Positions 1-5,658 of a stretch of DNA of 7,450 nt are shown here, piece after piece. Within the stretch, counting starts at the first letter, position 1, and every line of letters begins with the position of its first letter. Both the position numbers and the translations under genes were made by a program. Source of the stretch: Thermoprotei archaeon (GTDB lineage Archaea; Thermoproteota; Thermoprotei_A; Marsarchaeales; UBA168); the NCBI GenBank assembly GCA_011055275.1, contig DSEZ01000033.1, positions 1-7,450 of the forward strand, given 5' to 3'. Below the pieces are notes generated by a model, which was not told where the DNA came from, searched no databases, and worked only from the letters and a program-made list of their open reading frames with translations.

Positions 1-1
1 A

Positions 2-322
2 AAGAGAAAATCACTCACAATAAGGTATGATGATAACAGGACGTTCAAGTTCTATCCTGACTCACGTATTATATCCCTCACCACAGTACAGGGCAGATTG
101 GTATATCCCGTGGCGCATGCTCCTTTAATCGAGAAATACAGGGGCGAATGCGCAAATGCCCAAGCTTTGCCTCCGAAAAGCGCGGGAAGCGGTAGCGATA
201 GAGCTGCTCTAGGTACTGGACAAGCGCTGACCTTTTACCTCGCGATAAGGTTAAATAGCCTGCTGGCTTTTTACTCGAAGTGTCATCAACCGCGGTTTGG
301 AATGGCATACACTTCGACATGA
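2..322 (+). pseudogene. Possible TnpB-like (IS200/IS605 family) fragment, open at the left edge
   Basis: An open frame enters from outside the window and runs to the TGA at 320-322. Its first ~48 codons (K R K S L T I R Y D D N R T F onward, then F Y P D, then I S L T T V Q G R L) resemble the N-terminal half of archaeal TnpB proteins. That region has a beta-rich pattern of an R-Y/L-D segment, a short F-x-F/Y-P segment and an S-L-x-T-V-x-G-R motif. After about position 150 the frame becomes Ala/Gly/Ser-rich with no recognisable RuvC-like nuclease motif. It then runs over the promoter and start of the next gene, which a real gene would rarely do. I read it as a truncated or internally deleted transposon-associated gene. 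The assignment rests on recalled family patterns only. The reading frame could instead belong to some other upstream gene, and the last ~100 bases are probably non-coding. Confidence 0.38.
251..258 (+). promoter_or_regulatory. TATA box of the S-component gene
   Basis: TTAAATAG is centred 26 bases before the GTG at 280. This is the spacing expected between an archaeal TATA box and a transcription start that coincides with the start codon, so a leaderless mRNA is likely. No Shine-Dalgarno sequence precedes the GTG. Confidence 0.55.
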
Positions 323-1047
323 ACACGGTAATACCGTGGTGGGTCATAGGCGTATACGTTTTGATCATCGTTTTTCTTCTTCTCTATGGCTGGCGCAAAC
401 ACCTTTTGTCCTCTTATAGGACGGTTGATTACGTTTACATGGGCTTACTAGCAGCGCTGCTTGTGATTTGGAACTTCTTCATATCCCCCTTGATACCTAA
501 GGTATCGGCGGTCACTTCGTGGTTTTACTACCCCTTAATAGGTGAGGTAATAATACTGTTGCTGGCGGCTTCCCTGATAGGAAAACCAGGAACCGTTATG
601 GTTACCATGTTCATATATACACTTCTTTCTGATATATTCCACTATGGGTTTGGTGGTGAGCCGTTCTGGTTCATATACGAGATAATCGCTTACGCCGCAA
701 TGTTTGACCTATATCTCCTTCTGAGGGGAAAGTACTTCGGAACGAACAACCAAGCCCTCGGCAAAAAAGAGGTTAAAACCGAGCAAGGAGAGGTTAGAAC
801 CGAAGAGAGAGTGATAACGATACCGGGCCTTTTTGTGGTGGATTCCGTCATAGGAGGTATCATAGTCGCCATAGCTTACCCGCTTTTCTATCATGGCTTC
901 TTTGCGACGTTTGTCGAGGGATACAGCTACACAACGAACTACGTGCTGACCGATACCCTGGTGAGCCTAGCTGGCGGCGTTATAATGGGGCTGATCGCAG
1001 CGCCCTTCGTAGTGTACATAAGAAAGGTAATAACCGGAGTATACTGA
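280..1047 (+). CDS. Probable ECF transporter S (substrate-binding) component, membrane protein
   Basis: This 255-residue, strongly hydrophobic protein has about seven membrane segments, near residues 19-38, 50-70, 82-101, 105-121, 129-149, 183-206 and 228-248. S components usually have six, so the N-terminal one may be an addition. The stretch around residues 50-71 (YMGLLAALLVIWNFFISPL) and the P-L-I-G-E and L-I-G-K-P-G-T segments at 85-105 are in the style of S components, which bind a vitamin or precursor in the membrane. A charged loop at 151-180 contains a tandem heptad repeat. The double ATPase and T component of an ECF importer lie 1.8 kb downstream on the same strand, which supports the role. 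The substrate is unknown; the fused ATPase recalls the YkoEDC system for a thiamine precursor, but that is inference. The GTG start is chosen because a TATA box sits 26 bases upstream. The gene ends five bases from the convergent S15 gene. Confidence 0.62.
   Translation: MSSTAVWNGIHFDMNTVIPWWVIGVYVLIIVFLLLYGWRKHLLSSYRTVDYVYMGLLAALLVIWNFFISPLIPKVSAVTSWFYYPLIGEVIILLLAASLIGKPGTVMVTMFIYTLLSDIFHYGFGGEPFWFIYEIIAYAAMFDLYLLLRGKYFGTNNQALGKKEVKTEQGEVRTEERVITIPGLFVVDSVIGGIIVAIAYPLFYHGFFATFVEGYSYTTNYVLTDTLVSLAGGVIMGLIAAPFVVYIRKVITGVY
769..810 (+). repeat. Two tandem 21-base units inside the S-component gene
   Basis: Units 769-789 and 790-810 each begin GAGGTTA and match at 16 of 21 positions. They encode the consecutive heptads EVKTEQG and EVRTEER (residues 164-177) in the charged loop between membrane segments 5 and 6. 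The repeat is in frame, as expected of a small duplication tolerated in a loop. Confidence 0.6.
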
Positions 1048-1055
1048 TTTTTTTA
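1048..1055. terminator. Short T/A-rich spacer between convergent genes
   Basis: The T run directly after the TGA of the S-component gene (1045-1047) could end its transcript, since archaeal termination commonly uses U-rich tracts. It abuts the stop codon of the opposing S15 gene at 1053-1055. There is no inverted repeat, and no comparable T run follows S15 on its own strand, so any S15 terminator must lie inside the neighbouring gene. Confidence 0.3.
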
Positions 1056-1478
1056 ACTTGGTTGCCAGTTCTGAGGCAGGATACCCTCTCTCTTGTAGTA
1101 TTTCATCAAGCGTCTTATCTTAGAATCTGTCCTAACCAATCCCTTCTTGGAGTCGTTGTCCTTAGGATGTTGTTCAAGGTGGTTTTGAATCCTTTGCTTC
1201 TTGCTAATAAGGTTTGCGAGGTCTTCTGGCACGGCCTCTTTTTCCCCCTCTTCTTTAAGGGCTCCTGTTAGTGATTTCCCGAGTATCCTCTTCACGGAGG
1301 GAATTCCCTCTTCGTCGCGCAACTTCTGCCCAATGAGCGCCTTGCTTAATCCCTGCTTACGCATAGAAACGATCTTTTCCTTGAGCTCTTCCGGTGTCAC
1401 CGGGTTTCCTTCCACTAGCTGGAGCTGTCCCAGTGGCCTCTTAGATTGGGATTTTCCTTTTCTATGGTTCTTTTTCAA
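1053..1478 (-). CDS. rpsO: 30S ribosomal protein S15 (archaeal S15p/S13e type)
   Basis: This 141-residue basic protein is a structural component of the small ribosomal subunit that binds 16S rRNA. It follows the archaeal/eukaryal family throughout: the basic N-terminus HRKGKSQSKRP (residues 5-15), the segment LRDEEGIPSVKRILGKSL (about 53-70), the P-E-D-L helix (about 84-87), and the C-terminal core with S-K-I-R-R-L-M-K-Y-Y-K-R and I-L-P-Q-N-W near the end. Length is slightly under the usual ~150. The frame has no ATG or GTG nearby, and the TTG at 1476-1478 is chosen because family similarity begins just after it and a TATA box sits about 27 bases upstream, implying a leaderless message. The gene is divergent from the RecJ/Cdc45-like gene, with about 100 bases between starts, and convergent with the S-component gene. 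Confidence 0.95.
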   Translation of the reverse strand: MKKNHRKGKSQSKRPLGQLQLVEGNPVTPEELKEKIVSMRKQGLSKALIGQKLRDEEGIPSVKRILGKSLTGALKEEGEKEAVPEDLANLISKKQRIQNHLEQHPKDNDSKKGLVRTDSKIRRLMKYYKREGILPQNWQPS

Positions 1479-1502
1479 TGTGCATGTTTCTAAGCAGTTC
1501 TC

Positions 1503-1508
1503 TTTTAA
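1503..1508 (-). promoter_or_regulatory. TATA box of rpsO
   Basis: On the minus strand this reads TTAAAA within GGTTAAAAGA. Its centre is about 27 bases before the TTG start of S15, which fits a leaderless transcript. Confidence 0.55.
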
Positions 1509-1551
1509 CCCTTTCGTTCTCCTGATTATGCTGCCCTTTGAAAGGCCAATC

Positions 1552-1559
1552 TTTTAAAT
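1552..1559 (+). promoter_or_regulatory. TATA box of the RecJ/Cdc45-like gene; decides its start
   Basis: TTTTAAAT is centred about 25 bases before the in-frame TTG at 1580. It lies downstream of the longest-frame start at 1538, so that start would not be transcribed from this box. It sits about 45 bases from the opposing rpsO box, making a compact bidirectional promoter. Confidence 0.55.
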
Positions 1560-1579
1560 CAAAACCAGTTGTTAGCGGA

Positions 1580-2620
1580 TTGCAGGAGCTACTCGATGCC
1601 GTTGACGAAGCCAAGAGCGTTAAGGTAATATCGGGGCGCTCACTGGATGCGGTCATCGCCTCAGCTATCGTATTTGACTACTTGGCTTCTAGCGGGCTTA
1701 TCGCTTCTATGCAGGTAATGGATGGCATGCCCGGCGCGGACAACGAAGCGGACCTCATGGTTTACGTGGGCACGGGATATCCTTCGGTAGGGATCAAGGG
1801 AAAAGCGATTTTCATAGACTATGCGCTTAAGGGATCGCTTCCAGATGCATATATTCAAGTTGATGGTAGCATTTCTCGCGCGATTTTCCAAGGTATTGGC
1901 TACGGGATAAGAGAGGTTGCCGAGGTAGGCGAGCTTGATCCATTTTTAACAATACCTCGTGTTGCTCTACCCGACGAGCTGTTCGCCGTCGATGCTTACA
2001 CGCTCTCTTGTCCTCCCTTACCTGGTGTAATCAACGCAAAGGAACAGCTCATAGATAAGTCATCAAACAGGGAACTGTTGATGCAAGCCATTGAGGAGCT
2101 GGTTCACGAGATGGGCTTTTCGTTGGAGTTTTCTTCGGGTGCCGGCAGAAAGGTGTTTTCTGAGGCTAACGTGGTAACGCGGGAGCTGTTCAAGAAACAG
2201 GGTGAATCGGCCGCGGTGGCATTTCTGGTCGAAAGGGGCGTTCAGCTGAAATATGAGCCGGATAACTTACTGCTTGAGACTCTAAAGCAGTTCTTCAATC
2301 GCTCGGATAACTGGCTGACAGTGAACGCGAACATAGGAAACCTTTTGCTTTTGCCCTCAGGGTTACCGCTTACTTATGCGATACCTCCGGCGATTCCCGT
2401 AATAGCGTCCTTTGGAGGGTTAAAACTGCCGGTCTTTATCATCGAGCCCATTTCGGATGATAAGTCGGTGGTTTGGGGAGTGGGGAAGGATTTTGAGCTT
2501 GATTTTATGCTCTCGCTGATCAATAAGTACAATGGAGTCGGGCTGGTTTCAGGAAGGAAGTTTTGGGCGGAATTTCCTCATGGATCCATAGAGATTGCGA
2601 ACCTTTTAGAAGGGCAATGA
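1580..2620 (+). CDS. RecJ/Cdc45-like protein of the DHH family, apparently catalytically inactive
   Basis: From the TTG at 1580 the protein has 346 residues. The layout follows archaeal RecJ/GAN and Cdc45: a beta-strand plus loop where RecJ has its first Asp-rich motif (here KVISGRSLDAVIASAIV, residues 15-31), a strand-turn MVYVGTG (60-66) at the D-x-G-S position, and AIFIDYALKG (76-85) where active enzymes have V-I-D-H-H. The HxDxD and DHH metal ligands are almost all missing, and the C-terminal G-G-G-H motif is replaced (NGVGLVSGR, about 318-326). In archaea such proteins associate with GINS and MCM; active forms are 3'-5' exonucleases, while inactive forms are thought structural, as Cdc45 is. 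Divergence from rpsO supports the family call, since RecJ homologues lie beside S15 in other archaea. A longer frame from TTG 1538 exists but precedes the TATA box. A 34-codon ORF overlaps the stop codon. Confidence 0.66.
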   Translation: MQELLDAVDEAKSVKVISGRSLDAVIASAIVFDYLASSGLIASMQVMDGMPGADNEADLMVYVGTGYPSVGIKGKAIFIDYALKGSLPDAYIQVDGSISRAIFQGIGYGIREVAEVGELDPFLTIPRVALPDELFAVDAYTLSCPPLPGVINAKEQLIDKSSNRELLMQAIEELVHEMGFSLEFSSGAGRKVFSEANVVTRELFKKQGESAAVAFLVERGVQLKYEPDNLLLETLKQFFNRSDNWLTVNANIGNLLLLPSGLPLTYAIPPAIPVIASFGGLKLPVFIIEPISDDKSVVWGVGKDFELDFMLSLINKYNGVGLVSGRKFWAEFPHGSIEIANLLEGQ

Positions 2621-2721
2621 GTAGCCCTTTCTCCATACCTAAGGATCGCTTGCGGGCCTACGTGAGCTATGCAACAGAGGTCAGATTCCACAATCAAATC
2701 TTCGCTGGAGAAAAGCGGTGA
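2617..2721 (+). CDS. Small ORF, 34 codons, ATGA overlap with the RecJ/Cdc45-like gene
   Basis: The ATG at 2617-2619 shares bases with the TGA at 2618-2620, a typical arrangement for translational coupling. The 34-residue product begins MSSPFSIPKDRLRAYVS and ends FAGEKR. It is basic, has no membrane segment and resembles no family I recognise. A GAAGGG stretch lies two bases before the ATG, too close for an ideal Shine-Dalgarno, so re-initiation would be needed. It could be a chance frame, since short ORFs after a stop codon are common. If it is real, it would be made with the RecJ/Cdc45-like protein. Confidence 0.3.
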   Translation: MSSPFSIPKDRLRAYVSYATEVRFHNQIFAGEKR

Positions 2722-2768
2722 CTAAAAAATAGAGGTATCTCCCCCGGCATAAAACGGATTTGCTAACG

Positions 2769-2776
2769 TTTTTAAG
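2769..2776 (+). promoter_or_regulatory. TATA box of the double-ATPase gene
   Basis: TTTTTAAG is centred about 27 bases before the ATG at 2800. This implies a leaderless message for the ATPase and, through it, the T-component operon. It shows that the ECF ATPase has its own promoter and is not simply read through from the RecJ/Cdc45-like gene. Confidence 0.55.
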
Positions 2777-2799
2777 GGATGCTCTAAACAAAGGTAGAC

Positions 2800-4536
2800 A
2801 TGAATCATGCCATAGAGGTAAGAGACCTCTCAGTTTGGTATAACATCTCTGGAGAACCTGCCCTTAAGAACGTCAGCCTTACAATCGATGAGGGGGAATT
2901 TGTTCTTCTGGTTGGGCGTACGGGTTCGGGCAAGTCGACACTGTTAAATTCTATAAATGGGGTAATCCCAAACATAATCAATGCCAAGCTTTCGGGTGCC
3001 GTCAAGATTTATGGGCGCGATACAAGATCGATGCAGCTCAAGGACTTGAGTACGCTTATAGGAACGGTCTATCAAACGCCCGAAGATCAGATATTTTCCT
3101 TGGTTGTGGAAGACGATGTGGCATTTGGTCCCGAAAACTTGGCCTTACCCCCCGATGAGATCAGAAAAAGGGTTGAGGATTCTCTTAAACTTGTGGGACT
3201 GGCTGACAGGAAAAAATTTCCGACCTTTCTCCTTTCTGGCGGACAGAAGCAGAGGCTTGTAATTGCTGATGCTTTGGCCATGAGGCCGAAAATACTCATA
3301 CTTGATGAACCAACAAGTATGCTTGACTCACTTGGAACGGCAGAGGTATTCTCTACGCTGAAGAAGCTAAGGGACGAGTACGGTATGACTATACTCATGT
3401 CGGAGCATAAGGTTGAGAGGGTCCTAGGCTTAGTTGATAGGTTGATACTCATTTATGATAAGACCGTGGAGATAGACAGGCCTATTCGCGAAGCGCTAAT
3501 GGAGGACTTGAGAAAATATGGTATTGAGGAGCCCCAGGTATCTTACCTCTACAAGCAGATAGGCGGTACCAACAAGGCCCCATTGACCATCGAGGAGTTC
3601 ATAGAGTACGAAAAAGAGTTCTCGGCCTTTTCGAGAGGAAAGTCGGCCGCGATAACGGAACTCCAGCCAAGCATCGAAGACCCTGTGATAGAGCTCGACG
3701 ACGTTTGGTTTGCGTACGAGCGGTCAAAGGAATGGGTGCTTAAGGGAATGAACTTTACGGTCAGAAAGGGAGAGTTTGTGTCACTGGTTGGACCTAATGG
3801 GTCTGGTAAGACAACGGTCCTAAGGCTCATTGCCGGGCTTCAGAGGCCTTCTAGAGGAGAGGTAAGAGTGCTTGGAAGGCCCACGACAAAGATGAGTAGA
3901 AAGGAATTATCTTCGGCCGTGGGATATGTCTTTCAGGACCCTGATCAGATGCTTTTCAACACCACGGTTCTCAGCGAGGTTGAGTTCACTCCAAAGCTGA
4001 TGGGCCTTGACTCGCAGGTAGTTAGGAAGAAGGCACTGGGCATACTGGAAGAATTTGGCTTAATAAACTACAAAGATGAAAACCCCCACAGGTTAAGCGT
4101 GGGTCAGCGGAGGCTTCTGTCTTTGGCTTCGGTTTTAATAAATGAGCCAAAGGTCCTTTTACTTGACGAACCTACTAGGGCCCTCGACTGGGAAACTGGG
4201 GAGAATGTGCTGAATTTCATAAAGCACTTGGTTAGGGAAAGGGGAATAGGCGTGGTAGCTGTATCGCATAACATGAAGCAGGCGGCTGATCACAGCGACA
4301 GGGTCGTGGCGCTTTACTCGGGTATCGTGGCGGCGGAGGGAACGGCAAGGGACGTTTTTGAGCGCTCGGTGGATAATCCCTCTTGGTCGATCGTTCCACC
4401 TCAGGTGTTTCAGCTATCCATGGCTCTTTCCATGAAACCTCCAGCTGTCAAAATGGATGAAATCATGCCCATAATAAATGAATATAAGATGCAGGTCAGC
4501 GCCAAGAGCGCCACCTCGGGGTTGAGGGAACGTTGA
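2800..4536 (+). CDS. ECF transporter ATPase with two fused ATP-binding cassettes (YkoD-like)
   Basis: This 578-residue cytoplasmic protein carries both nucleotide-binding domains of an ECF importer and would power uptake by coupling to the T component. Domain 1 (about 4-225) has Walker A GRTGSGKST (39-47), the Q-loop YQTPEDQ (91-97), signature LSGGQKQR (145-152), Walker B ILILDEP (165-171), the D-loop around S173-D176 and the H-loop His203. A linker (about 226-294) follows. Domain 2 (about 295-520) has GPNGSGKTT (331-339), FQDPDQ (378-383), a changed signature LSVGQRRLL (432-440), VLLLDEP (452-458) and His490. The Q-loop followed by P-E/D-D-Q is typical of ECF-type ATPases. A C-terminal extension (about 521-578) contains P-P-Q-V-F-Q-L-S, seen in related fused ATPases. 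Two cassettes in one chain match YkoD-like proteins rather than separate EcfA/EcfA'. The ATG start is supported by a TATA box 27 bases upstream. The T-component gene lies downstream on the same strand. Confidence 0.9.
   Translation: MNHAIEVRDLSVWYNISGEPALKNVSLTIDEGEFVLLVGRTGSGKSTLLNSINGVIPNIINAKLSGAVKIYGRDTRSMQLKDLSTLIGTVYQTPEDQIFSLVVEDDVAFGPENLALPPDEIRKRVEDSLKLVGLADRKKFPTFLLSGGQKQRLVIADALAMRPKILILDEPTSMLDSLGTAEVFSTLKKLRDEYGMTILMSEHKVERVLGLVDRLILIYDKTVEIDRPIREALMEDLRKYGIEEPQVSYLYKQIGGTNKAPLTIEEFIEYEKEFSAFSRGKSAAITELQPSIEDPVIELDDVWFAYERSKEWVLKGMNFTVRKGEFVSLVGPNGSGKTTVLRLIAGLQRPSRGEVRVLGRPTTKMSRKELSSAVGYVFQDPDQMLFNTTVLSEVEFTPKLMGLDSQVVRKKALGILEEFGLINYKDENPHRLSVGQRRLLSLASVLINEPKVLLLDEPTRALDWETGENVLNFIKHLVRERGIGVVAVSHNMKQAADHSDRVVALYSGIVAAEGTARDVFERSVDNPSWSIVPPQVFQLSMALSMKPPAVKMDEIMPIINEYKMQVSAKSATSGLRER
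4524..4528 (+). promoter_or_regulatory. Possible Shine-Dalgarno for the 38-codon ORF
   Basis: GAGGG ends four bases before the TTG at 4533, inside the last codons of the ATPase gene. It is short and could be chance, but its placement before a start overlapping the ATPase stop is what makes the small ORF plausible. Confidence 0.3.
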
Positions 4537-4649
4537 AAAACTCTGGGCTCGCGGAAATGGATATTAGCGTGAGTCAGCATATGGAGGAGTGCGAGTCGAA
4601 AACCTATAGTGCTAGCCTAATTTGCGCTTGCTGGTGGAGGCCGGGTTGA
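4533..4649 (+). CDS. Small ORF, 38 codons, filling the gap between ECF ATPase and T component
   Basis: A TTG at 4533 overlaps the ATPase stop (TTGA) and the frame ends with TGA at 4647-4649, one base before the T-component TTG at 4651. The product begins MKNSGLAEMDISVSQHM and ends with a Cys/Trp-rich tail, ICACWWRPG. It has three cysteines and no clear membrane segment. I recognise no family. The exact fit between its neighbours, with a GAGGG upstream, suggests coupled translation through the operon. Alternatively the gap is merely spacer and the frame is open by chance; its codon content is not convincing on its own. In-frame ATGs at 4557 and 4581 give shorter alternatives. Confidence 0.3.
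   Translation: MKNSGLAEMDISVSQHMEECESKTYSASLICACWWRPG
4636..4640 (+). promoter_or_regulatory. Shine-Dalgarno of the T-component gene
   Basis: GGAGG, within GGTGGAGG, ends ten bases before the TTG at 4651. It supports that start for an internal operon gene, in contrast to the leaderless genes at transcript starts. Confidence 0.6.
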
Positions 4650-4650
4650 C

Positions 4651-5619
4651 TTGAACGTTATTCTTCTTTGGATAACATCCATACTGATAATAACAATGGG
4701 TCCTGTGCTTACGGTCTACCTTATATGGAAGATAATCGGCTTTAGGGGATATATGTCACTTTTTCAGTTCATCGAGGGAAAATCCTTTCTTTATCGCGTT
4801 GACCCTAGAGTAAAGATCCTAATGGCGATAGTGATAACTACTGTCGCCGCCTTTACCATATGGTGGATATCTGCCATTTTCCTTGCCGTCATGCTCGTGC
4901 TTTACATCTTTACGGTTAATCCTGCATCAAAATACCGCATAGTGCTGCCGTTAACCTTGGCTACTTTCTTGGGAACGGCTTGGACTGAGGCGCTCTTTAC
5001 AAACCCGTCATTGCTTACTGAGCTTTTTGGACTGGACGTGTTCATATTGCCGTTTCCTCCGCAATTTCAGGTCATAGGGGCTTATGGGCTTTCAGAGCAG
5101 GGCTTCTTCTACGGGCTTCAGATTGCTTTCAGGGCTTCGGCAGCTGTAGCCAGCGGATTTCTGCTTGTTTTTACGAGTTCACCAGCGGATATCTTGCGTT
5201 CGCTTGAAAAGTCAAAAGTACCGGTAGAGCTTGGCTTCGCACTTGTCGTTGCCGTAATTGCCATTCCCAAGATATTGGAAAGCGCTATGACCATAATGGA
5301 TGCGATGAGAGTGAGGGGGTTTGATTTTGGACCTGCTCAAAGCCGTAATGCAAAGGCAGTGTTCAGCAAGTTCTTCCAGCAAATAAGGGCCGTTCTCATG
5401 GCGACAGCTTCCATAATAATATGGACATTGAAAAGCGCTGAAAACATAGCCATATCAGCGGATCTCAGGGGATTTCGCGCGAACAAAGTCAGGACCTACT
5501 ATCATGAAGTGGCTTTCCACAGAATAGATTGGATAGCCATGGCGATCCTGATAGCCGTGTTTGCGGTAGGTGTCTACTTGTCAGGGATAGGATATGGTCC
5601 TCTTGCTTACAATCCGTGA
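4651..5619 (+). CDS. ECF transporter T component (EcfT/CbiQ/YkoC family)
   Basis: This 322-residue membrane protein is the coupling subunit that links the ATPase to the S component. Near the N-terminus is the family segment SFLYRVDPRVKILM (45-58). The cytoplasmic coupling helices carry both expected Ala-Arg-Gly motifs, AMRVRGF (218-224) and ADLRGF (270-275), which contact the grooves of the two ATPase domains. TSSPADILRSLEKSKVP (175-191) also fits the family. Hydrophobic segments lie near 5-28, 58-88, 96-112, 155-175, 194-208, 246-262 and 294-312. It is longer than the usual ~260 residues because of an extra N-terminal membrane segment. The in-frame stop at 4618-4620 limits the start, and TTG 4651 has a GGAGG upstream; an ATG at 4696 is a shorter alternative. 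It is co-directional with and likely in one operon with the ATPase. Confidence 0.9.
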   Translation: MNVILLWITSILIITMGPVLTVYLIWKIIGFRGYMSLFQFIEGKSFLYRVDPRVKILMAIVITTVAAFTIWWISAIFLAVMLVLYIFTVNPASKYRIVLPLTLATFLGTAWTEALFTNPSLLTELFGLDVFILPFPPQFQVIGAYGLSEQGFFYGLQIAFRASAAVASGFLLVFTSSPADILRSLEKSKVPVELGFALVVAVIAIPKILESAMTIMDAMRVRGFDFGPAQSRNAKAVFSKFFQQIRAVLMATASIIIWTLKSAENIAISADLRGFRANKVRTYYHEVAFHRIDWIAMAILIAVFAVGVYLSGIGYGPLAYNP

Positions 5620-5623
5620 CGTG

Positions 5624-5630
5624 TTTATAG
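5624..5630 (+). promoter_or_regulatory. TATA-like box just after the T-component gene
   Basis: TTTATAG is a near-ideal archaeal TATA sequence lying five bases after the T-component stop. It would place a transcript start near 5650-5655. A 62-codon frame starts with TTG at 5650, but nothing downstream is clearly coding, so this may drive a small RNA or be chance. Confidence 0.3.
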
Positions 5631-5639
5631 TTCTGTAAT

Positions 5640-5658
5640 TGATTTTTCTTTGAATTTA
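5640..5658 (+). terminator. T-rich tract after the T-component gene
   Basis: Two T-rich runs (TTTTTCTTT and a following TTT) occur 20-40 bases after the T-component stop. U-rich tracts like this terminate archaeal transcription without a hairpin. No inverted repeat is visible here. Confidence 0.4.

Noticed and set aside
27..60. C box-like ATGATGA and D box-like CTGA suggesting a C/D guide RNA
   Set aside because: Only about 23 bases lie between them, there are no internal C'/D' boxes, and the bases lie in the apparent TnpB-like coding frame.
78..368. 96-codon minus-strand frame
   Set aside because: It runs antisense to the S-component start and the TnpB-like frame, with no recognisable domain and no promoter.
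1201..1557. 118-codon plus-strand frame across S15
   Set aside because: Antisense to the conserved S15 gene, rich in Ser/Phe/Pro, as expected of a shadow.
1538..1579. Longer N-terminus for the RecJ/Cdc45-like protein from TTG 1538
   Set aside because: It lies upstream of the TATA box at 1552-1559; the 14 extra residues look unrelated to the family start.
3087..3452. Long minus-strand frame inside the ATPase gene
   Set aside because: Ser-rich antisense of the first ATP-binding cassette; a typical shadow frame.
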